Assembly (NCBI GenBank): GCA_000711775.1
Contig: ARYC01000045.1
Location: forward strand, 62,001-126,000
Reading direction: 5' to 3'
Length of the DNA: 64,000 nucleotides
DNA from: Oxytricha trifallax
Taxonomy: Eukaryota > Ciliophora > Spirotrichea > Sporadotrichida > Oxytrichidae
This document shows, piece after piece, positions 1-13,117 of the stretch. The notes below the pieces were generated by a model that worked only from the letters and a program-made list of their open reading frames with translations, did no database searches and was not told the DNA's origin. The position numbers and the translations under genes were made by a program. Every line of letters starts with the position of its first letter. The first letter of the stretch is position 1.

Positions 1-238
1 GAGCTTACCAATATATTTATTAAAATTATTTACTAATTAATCTTGTTTTATCATTTTCATATGATGCTAATATACTTTGAAATATCAGTATAGTAGAAAT
101 TAAAGCAACAATAAATAATACTAAAATGTTTTTAATGATTCCAAAGACTAAGCTTCCAATCTAAAGTAAAAAGATGTTGCCAAAATAAATGGGCAGGAAA
201 TTATTCAATTTATATATATATATTTCAATAATTAATTA
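1..238. other. AT-rich leader without a gene
   Basis: AT-rich sequence upstream of the RING gene. Another frame is open from the ATG near 126 but has no domain and runs against the frame supported by the pointer join at 287. I see no RNA gene or repeat here. Confidence 0.5.
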
Positions 239-1575
239 ATGGGGAAACAAAAATAAATTATTCAGAGTAGCCCTGGATTAAGTTCTAACAAAACATTATT
301 TAATAAAATACTTACAAAGTTTTGTGTTAAGTTATTAGTGTTTTAATATGTAAATTTACTATTTTATTGCATCGATTTTTTAAAATTAGATTAATAATTT
401 AAAAATTAATATCAAACAAATATTCACAAATAGAAGGTAGAAACAATCTAAGTGCATCTAGCAATAAGAGATTCGAAGATGAAATAGATCAATTGAGATA
501 AGAGCTAACAAAGAAAAATAAAATCATATCAGAATAGGATTAAATCATTAATCATTATAATGGGTACAGATTTATAAGAGATTTTATGAGAGTATTAATT
601 AAAGATTATAATACATATTTTCATTATCGTAATGAGCTGGCTAAAATTAGAAATGAAAATTAAGATTTAAAGTAGAAACTGAAGAAAAATGAAACTCAAT
701 AGGATTACGAGCCACCATAGCAGAGATAAAAATCTAATCCTAGAATTCAGCCTAATATAAATAGAGGCAATTATTAGCCATAATTTTAGGATAAAGAAGA
801 GTTGAAAAGCTATGAGATTTAAGAGAACTCAGTGATTAATAGAAGAGAAAATTAAAGGTCTAAATCAAGAAGTAATGTTCCTGAATAGAGAAATAAAAGT
901 AGATCTTAAAATTCTTAGAACCAAGGACATCAAAATGACAAAAAAGAAATCGAAGAGTTAAAAGATTTGTAATATGCTCTTGATCTTCAGGATTAGGAAC
1001 TTGAGGTTGGGTTCTTAGAAACTATGCCAACAGATTATTAATCAAGACAACCTCTAACATATGCTCATAGAAATCAAAGTAACACTATCAATCACATATA
1101 ATATGCACATCAAAATCATCACCATCCTGTTACGATAGTCTAAGCTCACAGCAGAGCCTAAAACTAAATGCATCCCTAATATAATAGACCATAGAGCAAT
1201 AATCCTGGTCACAGAGTCTAAGATTCTATTGGAGAGGAAGAAATTCTCAGAATTGCAATTGAAGAATCAAAAGAGACCACTCCTAATACGGAAAACATGA
1301 CTTACGAATAATTACTCGAACTAGGCGATAAACTAGGCAAAGTATCTAAGGGCCTGACTAAACAGTAGTTCGACAAAATCCCCATAAAAATTTGGAAGAA
1401 CGTAAAAAGTACTGATTCTAAAACTTGTTCTATATGTTTTGATGAATTTACCAAAGACTAGAAGGTTAAAGTTCTTAATGGATGTAAGCATGAATATCAT
1501 GAAGGATGCCTTGGCAAGTGGCTTGAAGGTGAAAAGAGATGTCCAGTTTGCAATAAAGAGGTTTAAGTTAAATGA
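239..1575 (+). CDS. RING-H2 E3 ubiquitin ligase, BIG BROTHER-like
   Basis: Predicted 402-residue protein once a 128-bp IES (pointer AACAAA) is removed. The start is the ATG at 239, and the pointer join gives SSNKYSQIEG in frame. The N-terminal part (about residues 25-110) is coiled-coil-like and rich in E, K and Q; the middle is Q/N/S-rich. Near residue 340 the segment GEEEILRIAIEESKE fits a ubiquitin-interacting motif. It is followed by MTYEQLLELGDKLGKVSKGL, which closely resembles the segment before the RING in plant BIG BROTHER-type ligases. The last ~50 residues form a C3H2C3 RING-H2 (CSIC..CKHEYHEGC..CPVC). In-frame TAA and TAG read as Gln; the stop is TGA. By family it should accept ubiquitin from an E2 through the RING; substrates are unknown. 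It converges on MON1 with about 106 bp between stops. Confidence 0.85.
287..414 (+). other. IES, 128 bp, pointer AACAAA
   Basis: AACAAA occurs at 287-292 and again at 415-420. Removing one copy plus the intervening AT-rich DNA joins the ATG-bearing first segment to the long RING-gene frame without a shift. The segment lacks good GT...AG splice ends at these positions, so an IES explains it better than an intron. Confidence 0.7.
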
Positions 1576-1681
1576 TTATATGTATTTTAGACCAATAATT
1601 TCAATAACAATTAGTTAACAATATGGACAAAGCTTTGTTGCAGAATATTATGTGAATTTTATGTTAATAAAATCGTAAATT

Positions 1682-4495
1682 TCATTCTGCATGTAGAATA
1701 AAGCATGATCCTTCATCAATTAACACTTCTTAAAGTATGTTTTTACAGATCTCTTCAGAATCTAATTCAGTCCTTTTATGTAAAATAGTTGCCATTATAA
1801 CCAAATGGTTTTAAGCGTAGAGGACATAAGTATCTAAAGCATAAACTCTTTTAATAAATAAATCATGCTTGTTGGTATTTATTAATTTAAAAGTTTCATA
1901 TACTTTATTAAAATTTTATCATCATATACAAATAAATTGCAATACTAACAAGATATCTATCATAAAGCTTCTCATATTCCTGTAAACTCCTTATTTAAGC
2001 TTGGCTGTATAAATCAGGTTCAATTAATGGGAAGTTATAAGCTGTATATTACTCTACGCTTTAATTACTGACTAAACAATGTTACACTTCCCTCATATCT
2101 AAATATAAGTGTTAATTATTTTTACAGTTAAGATATAAATTACTAATGTAAAGCATGGAAATATAATACTTACTTATTTTTTCAAACATTTGAAGTTCAC
2201 TCTCTTCTATAACTTCAATGATCTTTCTTTGATGCAAAGTATTGAAGATTTGTGATGAATACTTCTCAAGTTCGTGATAAATCTCTGGGGTATTTGTCTT
2301 ATTTAAAAACAAATGAATATACCAAAATGAAATATAATTAAAATATAAAAGTCTCTGTGACGAATACAATCTTGACTGTAGAATAGGCTTCAGTTTAAAT
2401 GAACAAATTCAGTCTGTAGTCTTCACTCATGCCTGGTAAACATATTGGTACAAACATGCTTGAGCTGTCCACAATTTTGTCAAAATTTGAATTGATGTAA
2501 TTCAAGATCAAGTTGATAAACTAACAAGTTTGTTTAAAATTTTACTGTGTAACTTTCATAATGAATTATTTGCAAAGAAATTGATTTTTTATTCATTAAT
2601 ATTCTCTCATGATTTATCTCTTAAAGAAAAAGCTTAAGAAATGAAAGCTTACCACTAGAAATGATTGCTATTTTTGGATCATTTTTAACAGTAGCCACAA
2701 CTGTTCTCTCTGCCAAAATCAATCCATAATAGTATATATTGTGTATGCCTTGTGGCTTGAACTATTGAACTATCTAATATAATTATATTTTATTCATTTT
2801 TATGGGTACAACTTATTGAAAAATAATACATGTTATCTAGCCAATTGCTCTTTTAACTTTAGTGTGCATTCTTAAAGGTAGGTACTAATTCAAATAAATT
2901 ATAAGAAAATATGAATTTAGTTTAATTTTACAATAGGAAGTATGGACAATGTATATTTTAAATAAGTTGCTGGATCACTTTACAGATTATCCACGAAGTA
3001 GTTAATTTGCTTATGATGATCGTAGACATCGCTGATGACATCGTAGCTTGCATTTATTCTTAAAGTTTTAATGAGGGTTTTAGTGGTCAAACTTATTAAT
3101 TGAGTGTGAATCATCTCAAGTTAGCGTTTCAAAGCAGTTTAGGACTCGTTTTAGGATTTGGATAGGGCTATATACAGCAAGCAATCACCTTTGTGCAAAA
3201 TAGTATAAAACTCTTCAATTTTTCTATAAAAAATAAATACTATAAATTACAGTTGAAATTAGGGTTTAACAAACATAGACATATATAATATTAATGCATG
3301 AAAGCTATCTTAAAATTGTCTGTAATCGTAGCTATTGATAGAATCCTCGTTGCTTGTTTATCATCATCTGGTTCATATATTTCAGATGGCAGCAATTAAT
3401 TAAATATAAATTTCTACCATGAATAAAATTATAGTAAAACTGAGAGAATGTTGTGATCAGTGGTTTGTAATTTACTGATTCATCTTCTCTATCAACAACT
3501 TATATTTATAGTAATATTTAATGGAATTCAATAAATAAACTTATACTATAGATTATATAGTAACTTTCTATATCGCAGTACTCAATCTATTCTAGATTTT
3601 CAAAGTAAGTCTATTCTATTCAGCCTTGACCCTAGCTTCATGCTCCTCTTTCTCAAGTGGGTTAATATACTCAGTATTGAACTTGAAAGTATTAACTTTT
3701 GATATTATAGCGTAGAGTGTTGCTATAATCGGGGACATCTGGTATATATCACCATAACTACAAAGAAATAAGCATAAAGAAAAAGCTAGTCATGAATTCT
3801 ACCTACCTTGAATAAACAGGCTTTCCTGCATTTGTGAGAATAATGAAAACTTTTTCCTACTTAAAAAACCCTAATAAATCTCTCTCTTCATCGTCATTTT
3901 GCGATAAATTTCCAAAACTTGTATTCATCAAAGAACTACTACTCATTTTTCTTTGCTTCTATTGAAAAGAATGAATAAATTGTAAATAGTTTTTATAGTC
4001 ATCATTGAATTAGTTCAACTTACTGAAACCTCATTGGGGTGTGACTGAGTTGTACTCTAATTTGAAGTAGCTTCAGCTTAATTGTGATGACTAGGAGTTT
4101 TATTTTGCTACTTTTCATGGAGAATCATGTCAGAATTGTGGATACTATCGAATTGAAAATCATCTTCTGCAAGTTATTTACTCACTCGATTATAATAAGA
4201 TAGAGCAAAAATAAGTAAGAGAAATATAATTCTAAAGAAAATAAATTACAATATTTGATTAAAAATATATGATTGTCATGCTTAAAGTAAGTTGGTGATT
4301 AACTATTCATATCTTCATTTCTATTATTGAATTTAGAAGTGTTTTTTTAAGAAAATTATTGATGAATTAAAATAAAATAATAAATATTATATTTTCATTT
4401 ATCAAGCTATTGAGGTCAGTCTCAACAATTTCCTAATCTAAAGACCTTTTCTAGTCAATCTAATCAATAATTGATGTGTCTTCTGAATCGTTCAT
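1682..4495 (-). CDS. MON1: Vacuolar fusion protein MON1 homologue
   Basis: The Mon1 subunit of the Mon1-Ccz1 guanine-nucleotide exchange factor that activates Rab7 on late endosomes. Start ATG at 4495, TGA at 1682. After a short acidic N-terminus, the first longin-type domain opens with EKVFIILTNAGKPVYSRYGD, a near-diagnostic MON1 signature. Later blocks match in order: KIEEFYTILHKGDCLLYIALSK, YGLILAERTVVATVKND, SSSMFVPICLPGM, TEAYSTVKIVFVTE, and a C-terminal block containing NHLVIMATILHKR. Two IESs near the 5' end have readable pointers (4325-4413, 4188-4274). An intron starts after GAGGTTTCA (gtaagtt...caatag), and several more introns or IESs interrupt the rest. The exact splice/IES boundaries in the middle (about 2.8-3.6 kb) were not all resolved, so protein length is uncertain. 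Confidence 0.88.
4188..4270 (-). other. IES in MON1, 83 bp, pointer AATC
   Basis: The coding-strand AATC at 4271-4274 recurs at 4188-4191. Joining them gives YFKHDNRVSKQLAEDD in frame. It has the same length as the neighbouring IES but unrelated sequence. Confidence 0.7.
4325..4407 (-). other. IES in MON1, 83 bp, pointer TCAATA
   Basis: On the coding strand TCAATA ends the first segment (complement of 4408-4413) and begins the next (complement of 4325-4330). Keeping one copy gives ETDLNNRNEDMNSQSP in frame; leaving the segment in shifts the frame. Confidence 0.75.
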
Positions 4496-5114
4496 TTGTA
4501 TTTTAATTACAATGAAATATATCTTATAAAATATTATATAAAGATATATATTTTCTTTATTATAATTATTTTAATTAACAAATACACAACACTCTAGATT
4601 ATAACTTAATATAGAGTAATATTGTAGCAATTTAAAGAAATAAAGATTTACTATAATTTTTTCGAAATTTATAGTTTTGGCTTAAAAATTATGAATCATT
4701 TTATATAATAAGTATTCATTTCAATGATTATGATCGCTTCCACTACTGAATACATTCATGTTATAATTGGATTATAATTTAATTACGAATATATAGTAAT
4801 ATTATTTATGGTATTTCTTTCTTGAAAATAATTCAATTTGATCTCAGTAAAAAGAATTTATATAATATTGGGATTATTGCTGCTCTCTTTAGAACTATAT
4901 AAGCTACTCTTTTCTTTAACAGTAGGGAGTTACCTGCTACTACTCTATAAAGAACCTAAACCAGTTTACTGATGAAACATTGATATTATTGATTAGGTTC
5001 TCTCTGTTGAAACAGGCACTCTGGTGGTAATAGTTTATCTTGATGTTTAACTACTAGTAATTTTTAAAGATTATACTTTTAAAATATAAACTTAGGTTAG
5101 TATAGTGTGTTAAT
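4496..5114. other. Intergenic, no gene seen
   Basis: About 620 bp between the start of MON1 and the end of the CFAP57-like gene, both on the minus strand. It is AT-rich with a slightly more balanced patch at about 4880-5040. No tRNA fold, repeat or coding frame could be supported. Confidence 0.5.
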
Positions 5115-8100
5115 TCAATAAGAATTGTTATTTTTATTTTAAATTTTTATCATTTAACTACCTAGACCATATTGCTCATTTTTAAGCATCATTTTGCGAA
5201 GATTTAGAGAGGGGACAGCAGGTGCAGCTCCAATTTACTATATCCTGTTTGTTGATTATGACTTCTTCATGGTTTAGCTTATGCTCTGATTTTGCATTAA
5301 GCTAGTTGGCTGCATATTCTATTACTATATTTGTAATTATGGTGATTGAGTTTCAGTTAAAACTTGGGCTAAGTTTTAGATTTTCTATAGTGCTCTCGTC
5401 TGCTCTTCGAGTTGACGCTTATTCTTCTCAAATTCATCTACAATCTTCTCAAGGTATTTTTAGCCGTGATTCACCCCGAAGTCTGAAGCATGCGAGAGTT
5501 ACTAGGGATTGGATATTGTGGAAGATTGTTAAGAAGCCAAATTATTGATGAAACGTCTTTTATTCATTAGTTACTAAGATTTGTTTAAGTTAAAACCTGA
5601 AATGCCGTTTTTCTTAATGAAGTTTCAAAAAATAAAAGGTAATTATGGTTTGATCCATCTTGCGGATCTCTGGATGTCATCGAACCACCAAAGGATATTT
5701 GAGACATTTTAATAGGTTAAGCAGCTTTTAAATCTGGTAGTCCTCCTGTTTCGGTACCACGATCTGTTTAGTGCCCTCTATCATCGCCAATTTAACTTCC
5801 CATTAGATAATCTCTCTGCGTTTTACTATTTACATTTTGCAATATTTTAGCATGCTTCATTGCGAATGACTAAGTAGATTTACTTCTGCTCATGCCCATT
5901 TATTAAGATTATTTTCCTCTGCTGCTATCAATTTAGTCTTAGTTATTTTAATCCAGATTTCTCTAAGTGTCCTAACTTTGCTGTCTCTTCTGCTTCTTTT
6001 TACCACCTACTTTATAACCATCATCATCTGAAGATCCGTGTTTATCCTCTTGGTATTTATCCCCTAAAAATTCTTTAAGACTTTCCTTTATCATTTTTCT
6101 TAAGTTATTTAGTTTTTTCTTTTCATTAATGAGAGTGTTGAACTCTTCGATTAGTTTTATATTATCGTTTCTGAGCTTCTTCACTGCTTTTTCCATTTAA
6201 CCAAAAAGTGCCTTAAATCTTAATTGCATTTCCTCCATTTTTTAAGAGTTCTTATTTCTGTAATATGCAAGTTCCATTTCATTTAACTTAGATTGCTTTG
6301 TGAATTGATCGTCTTCATATATTAAAATGTAAATTACAAATTTTAAATTATTTTCATGCTAGCTCGGTCTATACGGTCTAGCATTTGATTCCATAATTTC
6401 AGCTATATGAATAAAAGCAGTGGATATGTTCTTAGCTTATTCAGCCGTTGAGGCATAATAAACTTCACTCATACATTTCAACATACCCTACATTTTATGA
6501 GTCCATCCTTTGAGACTTTGTGCCTCAGCCAAGTAAGACAATTCTCTCTTGAAAATGTATTTCTTTTGTTCTATTGATTCTTTTAGGTCTTCTTTTTCGT
6601 GGATCTCTTTCTTTATCATATCCATTTTCTTATCAAGACTTTCTTATTTTAACTCTAGATATTTCCTAAATTAAAAGTCATCCTAGAGCTCTCTGTAAGT
6701 ATCCTAAATCATTTTTTCGAGTTCTTTTTTTCTGTCTTCTAGAGGCATTCTTTCATTCTTTAGTTCCTTTATTTTTTCAGAAAGAAAAGCAATTAAACTT
6801 ATAAAGTTAAAAGTGAAAATGATTACAGTTAGATAAAAATAGTTTACATTTTCAAGTTGCTTTTTTTCATTCACTGTCTCATGAGCAGATCTCTCTTTTT
6901 CATCAATAAATATATTGCTCTAAATGTTCTTCTCACCAAGCCTCTCCAAGTTGCTATACATCGCTTTATAATCATTAGTGAGGTCTTAAACTTATAGTAA
7001 CTTCTCCTTTCTCTAGTTATTCTTCTCTTTGTACAATCCCTCTAAAGTTTGATACTCGTCCTTTAGTTAATTGTCATCGTTTTCAAGTTTATCCTTTCTC
7101 TTAACAAATTCAGTATGATCCTCTATCAAATCTGTTTAGAGCTTTTACACTTCTTGTTCATAGTCCTTTTCTTAAAGTTTGATCATGTTCTCGTAGTAAG
7201 AACCGTTTTACTTTAATTTTTCTATGGTGTTTTTGACTTCATCCTAAGCTGTTTTAATGCTGTGCTCGTAAGTTTAGACTAGCTCATTGACGGCTTGCTA
7301 ATGTTCTTCTTCGATTCTCTCAAGCTCATCAACTATGGTTTCTTTTAATCTTAAGATTCGAGTTTCAAGCTCATCGTTCTCATTACTGACAAAGTTTAAG
7401 TTCTTCTCTTTACCCTAAACTAAGACTTCTCTTTCATCAAAGTGTTCTCTTGTCTAATCTTCTAAGATTTCCTTAAGATGAGATTTTTCTTATATAAATT
7501 GCTGGTCTGTGACAGTCATAAGCTTTCCTTGCTTATCCAGCTCTTCTTATAGTTCTTTACCGATCAATTTCATCTATTTTTCATAGCGTTTTTCCGTCTT
7601 TCTTTTCTTGATTTCATGGTTGACTTCTTGAGATTTTTTCATCATTTTAAGTTTATCAATCTTTTTGTTCACATTTTTCAGAACTTCTTTATTGCTCATA
7701 ATGAGATTATCTGTAGCCGAGTAACCTGTCATACCATAAGTTTCCCTTTTCTTTTGCAAAGTTAATTTATCTTAATTTTCATACATCCACGTTCGCTCTA
7801 GCCCTTCGGTGGTTCGGAAAGTATCTAACACGTATAGGTTTCCATCATCGGTTGATGCAATTAAGTATCTAGAGGCATAAGAAAATCTGACGTCTGTGAT
7901 TGGGTTCTATTAAAGCAAGATATCATACTTGAATGTCCTTAAGTTGGGAATTATAGGCCAAGAAACTACACTTACTTTTCCATTTGAATAACCAATCACT
8001 ATAATTCCTAGTGTTTTGCTGAAAGTCATGCTTGTTGCCTTTATCCCGAAGGCATAGTTCATCAAAGTATCAGTTTATAAGCTGTTCATTGTTATCAGAT

Positions 8101-11100
8101 CTTCTTCGTGAAGTGGTTCTTAACCATGATTAATTATTAATCGAAGTGTTGAAGTTGAAGTAAGAGCAATGACTACATCAAGATCGTCATCATAAGCTAA
8201 CTGGTTATATAGGTAGTTCTTATCATTTAACATTCCAATTGGTTGAATATTCTGTGATTAATTTCCTCCAATTTCATCAGGATTTGTAGGTAAAGTGTTT
8301 AGCTTTTGATTTTGCTCTTTGAAGTTACCTTTCCAAAAGAACAATCCTCCATTAGAACAAGTTGATATCAAGTATTTACTATTTAGAGTCCAGCTCAAGT
8401 TTCTAACAAGCCCTTTATGTCCAAACAAAGTGACTAATAGCTGCATTCTGATTGGATCAATAATATCAATGTAAACTGCATTTGAACATGCAAGCATGTG
8501 GCCACCATCAGAATATGCTAATGATAAAGCTGCTTTCCCCAACTTCTCAAAACTGAGCTTTATTTCTTTTCCTAGAGATTAATAAATTTTGATTCCTGAC
8601 TTGAAACCTAAAGCAATCTACCATGAAGAGGGATGTATATCGATACAAAGTGGTTGCTCATCTAAAACATAATTTGATGCCCCTCTCCATTCGTTAGTAT
8701 GGTTCCAAACTTTCAAGTTATTTGACTCAGAGATTAATTATACCATAAAACTAAGTAATAATTATAAGCGATAGTATAGAAGCTACTTTTATTCCTGCAA
8801 GAAGCAATTTAAAATATTGATCCATCATGTGAGCCTTTGGCAAATATTTTCTCAACAATCTTATTAGATTATTAAGTTTGAATAGCTTTCATGTTGACAA
8901 TTATAAATTCTTGTTTCTCAACTAGATCTCTTGGTCCAAATAAGTTTTAAACAGTGCCATCGTCCTTATTCTTGAAGTTTGATTGACTCGTGCCAAAATT
9001 AATATTGTTTAATTAACTTAACCGTTTTCTGTTGTCTAATGACCTATCGAATCCTTTTCTTTGTTTCTTTTGATTCTACTATATAAATTTTTACTCTTAT
9101 TAAATATAAGATGAAAATAACAAAAAGAATGGTAAAATGTGACAATTAAAATTAATTGAATACTATTTGATAATTGGAGGCATGAAAAAGTCTCTATTGT
9201 TCTATGAAGAATGATAATTTGTATCATTATTTCTATTAATTGAGTTTCTTCTAGATATAGATCTTATCCCCTCATTCTCTCCTTACCTCCTAAAAGCCTT
9301 CTTATAACTAAAACAATAATTTTATTATTCACAAACATTTGATATTATAAGTTCCTTTTGATAAACTCCAGATATCGCAATCATATAATCGTCATTCTAA
9401 ACAAGTCCCTTGCTCAAAGACATGCTAGCCACAGCCTTAATTTTATTACTTACATGAACTTTATTAACCATCTTAGGTTCAAAATCATTTTTAAATTCGT
9501 AGCACACTATATAACCCTCTGAACATCCAATTATGAAGCCTTTTTAAGTCACTGAAATCTTCTGAAATATGAAAGTCTCTTTGTCATTTGGGTCATTTAG
9601 ATTTTATCTTTCGTTTGTTTCTGAATTTTTTAGTTACCCTGAAAGGGGACTTTTCAATAAGTCTGCTTTTGAACCGTGATCGTGCTCTTCTTATCTGTTA
9701 CTAGAACTTGCAGCTAAATTTAAATTAAATTGAAATTGAACTAATAGATATGATAATAAAGAGCAACTTTCATTTGTTATTGGAAACTATGCATATTTAG
9801 TCCAGCTCCAAAACCATTTTTATATAGGGGTAGTTTTTAAATTTAATTCTAAATTTTTGTCATTTCCTTGTAATTATGTTAATCCTATGAAATAATCAGT
9901 TGATAAAGTTTCTAAGTAATTATTAATAATATATTTTTAGTAACACTTTATTTAAAATATTAGTTTAAGAATGGATTATAACTAAGCTATCTAACTTTAA
10001 ATATTATTATAAGAGAATATTAAATAATTAATTTAAATTAAAAAAATTTGCTTGGAAAAATATTTTCTATTTTACCTCACTGATAAGTTTAAAAACAATT
10101 GAAAGCATAGTTTTATAATCATGCCTTATTTTATTTTTAGAAGTATTTCTAGTGGTAGCTCCAGGAGCTTAGTTGTTAGCACTTTATAGACGACTTTAAG
10201 GAACTTAATTTGTTCCAATGCTCTTGACTCTCAAGTGATCCTCCCCTCTCCCAATATCTTCTCTGTCACTTAACTCCCCAATTTCTAATGAATCTGACAT
10301 CACAGAATCATGGGTCTTGTTCAATTCATTATCTACTTGCTGTATACTTAAAAATAAAAACAATATTGATAATCAGAGTACTTTTTCATTTTTTTGAAGC
10401 AAATTTTAAACGAAATTTTATTTTGCTATATTGGCTGCTCTTGTCTTTACTTAAACTAATCGAAAAGTTTGTATTTTAACTAATTTTTCTCAAAAACAAA
10501 AATCGAGTTCGTGTTGTCTGTTATTAAAACGAACATATCTCCAAGGTTTGGTCCTTGACCCTGGACTCCATTTAACCTAGGATTGATTGTTATTTTTATT
10601 TTTTAAAAAAATATAATTTAAACAGCAATTCGTTAAAATATGAATATAGAGTATTTATTGATGTACTCTACATCTACAAAATTACTTTCCTTCTCTATTT
10701 TCATTGGTATAATGTTAAGGCTGTTTTCTTTAATGATTTTATTTGTGAAATTAGCTTCATAGTATTTCAAGTAACTCTTTCCAAGAAAGAGAATTAGCTC
10801 GCACTTATTGGGCGTTACAATCTAATTATACATACAAAATTAAATTAAACTTTTTTACATAGGTTGAAATATAAAATCAAATAGACTGAAACATTAAATA
10901 TAGAATATTTATTAAAAATATTATTGAACGAACTTGTTAATCTTACTTTTCATTTCGACATACCCTAAAACAATTTCTTTTCTGAAATTCCAAATGAAAA
11001 ATATCTGCTCTCCATCTTTATTTGTACATAACGTATAGCAAAGGGATTCTTTATCGCGAAGAGATATCTACTGAACATAAAAGTACTCATCAATATAAAG

Positions 11101-12747
11101 ATTTATAACAATTTTAAGTCTTTTATTATAATTTAATATAAATGTAAAGATTAATAAAAATTAATGTTAAAATTATCAAAGAAATGCTATAGGACATATT
11201 TCTTATGAGGGTTTCCCAAAGTAAATACGTTAACTTTCACTAAATATTTCACATTTTGTACCTCTTCAAGATTAAAAAGTGTAGGGGAATCATTATTCGC
11301 ATTTAATGAATTGCTGAATTGTTATAGGGCCAGTAAATTATTTGAACTATTTATATTTTTGGTTGGAGAATAAAATAACTTAAAATAATTGAAGCAAATG
11401 CAAAATTTAAATTTATAGTAAATGTCTACTGGGCGAAATATTGACACCAAAGTTATTGTTCTAGCTTTATCTCATTATATTAGTAGGAGATGTGGTAGAT
11501 TAAGTGACTATTTTCGAACCACGTTTGTTTTTATTGTTTTATATCGCATAAACTTTTTTCGACTAAAATTTTTGCTCTTTCAAATGAGTCTCCTTTGCTT
11601 TCTCAGCAAATGCAATTAAAGTTTAAAGGTCTCTCTAGTGCTAAGAAACGTTACTGCTTGTTGTAGTAGGTTACTAATTTGCATTTGAACTTAAAGTTAG
11701 AGTGTTAGTGTTTTGCAAATTCAAGAGATTAGTGTTAAGTTAACCTGAAGGCTATTAAGAATAGATGGAAGTCTTTGCTTCTTTCAAGATGGTCTCAGAA
11801 TTATGCAATTAACTTTACATTAAGACAGTTGAATGCTTTTAATGAGGGCTTTGATTGGTATTCTAAGGGCTTTCTTAGTTGATAGTTTGCTTAGAAGGAG
11901 AGAAAGATAGCTTTTCTAATTTCTAAGATTAATCAACAGGTTGAACCTCAAAAGCAGTTACTAGCTAAAGGTTTTAGTCAATTCCTATATATCTAGTTTC
12001 ATCTCTTGCTACATTATGCATAGCTATATAGTTTCCAACAAAAAATATCACAGTTTCTAAGAATAAAAATTGCATTAAGAGTTAATTTTGAGCTTACAAC
12101 TTGAAATAAAATGAATGGATTTATTGATTGGTTATTGATATTAACCAAAAGCCTTCTTCAAGGAAAACTCTATTCCATTAAACAAAATCGAATTAGATTA
12201 ATCAGGCAAATCAGTTATCAAATTCTTTTCTTTGTGGGTATAGTCTTTTAAAGAGGATGGAGGGATCTAGGAAGTCTTAATCAAGTGTTTCTTTGTGAAA
12301 ATATCCTAAAAACAAAGACTTATTATAATTTGAAAAAATTTTACTTTATCATAGCATGCCTAAATATAAGGATGTTTCATTTCTGTATTATCGTTTATAT
12401 CTTCCTCTTCTTAATGCTGATGGTCTTTACTCTAATGATTATTATTATTTGAATTTTAGTTCACATCATTTTAATGTCTCTATTAGTAAACTAAATTTAA
12501 TTATTCAGGAGCCACAAAATAGAGATTGAAAGGTTTACTTCAGTTACTTAATTAGCTTTTCTTATTCTTTCCTAATAAAATCACTCCAATTAGTTTAAAC
12601 TTTCTTATTCTGGTTATTAAGAGATCTTGCATCTCCAAAGCTTTCTTTTGTTGGGCTTTAAAGCCCTGTCGTTTTTATCTAACCAAAATTGTTTAAGTTA
12701 TTAAGAGTCGTTCTTTTTGTAGGGCTATTATTTCCTGTACCTTGCAT
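5115..12747 (-). CDS. CFAP57: CFAP57-like WD40/coiled-coil axonemal protein
   Basis: By family, a cilia- and flagella-associated protein that helps dock inner dynein arms on the axoneme. Start ATG at 12747; TGA at 5115. Order of parts: a Q/N/S-rich N-terminus; first propeller beginning GNYIAMHNVARDETRY, VNVFTLGNPHKKYVL and RDKESLCYTLCTNKDGEQ; second propeller with EWRGASNYVLDEQPLCIDIH, FGHKGLVRNLSWTLNSKYL and RFSYASRYLIASTDDGNLYV; then a long coiled coil from about 7750 down to 5400 (for example ELETRILRLKETIVDELERI) and a Q-rich tail. This matches the usual family design. About 200 residues of Q/N/S-rich sequence (about 11.9-11.3 kb) are inserted between blades of the first propeller. The gene is cut by many introns/IESs, most not placed exactly. 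Plus-strand ORFs inside it are shadows. Confidence 0.85.
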
Positions 12748-13117
12748 TTTTGTTTAATTTTCAATTATTTAAATTAAAATTGAACTTATTACTATTGCAT
12801 TATATTCACTCTTTAATTTCAATTTGTTTTATAAGAATCAATCAATCGAATCTATGCAGAGACACTGTAAATTTAAGCTCTAGCCAGTAAAGACTTGATT
12901 TCACAAAACTACAGAAGCAATATCATAACCCAATGCCATATTAACCAACTCGTGGGAGGGGAAGATTTACATTTATAAGTTATTTTACTATATAAGAGCC
13001 GGTCGAGGCTTGAGTTAAAGGCTTTAGCAGCATATTCAAAGAAACGTTGGCTTTAAGGACAATATAACCTTCATTTAAATACCACTTAAGAAAGAGTATC
13101 TTCAACATGCCTAAAAT
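12748..13117. other. Divergent upstream region
   Basis: About 370 bp between the start codons of the CFAP57-like gene (minus) and the Q/N-rich gene (plus). The plus frame stays open back to about 12899 without an ATG, so an unseen 5' segment of the plus gene is possible. No other feature seen. Confidence 0.45.

Noticed and set aside
5306-5548. Plus-strand 80-residue ORF
   Set aside because: The opposite strand in this stretch encodes the Q-rich C-terminal end of the CFAP57-like protein in continuous frame.
11422-12750. Plus-strand protein-like frames suggesting a transposon ORF
   Set aside because: The complementary strand gives the first-propeller and N-terminal pieces of CFAP57 with family matches; the plus frames are shadows.
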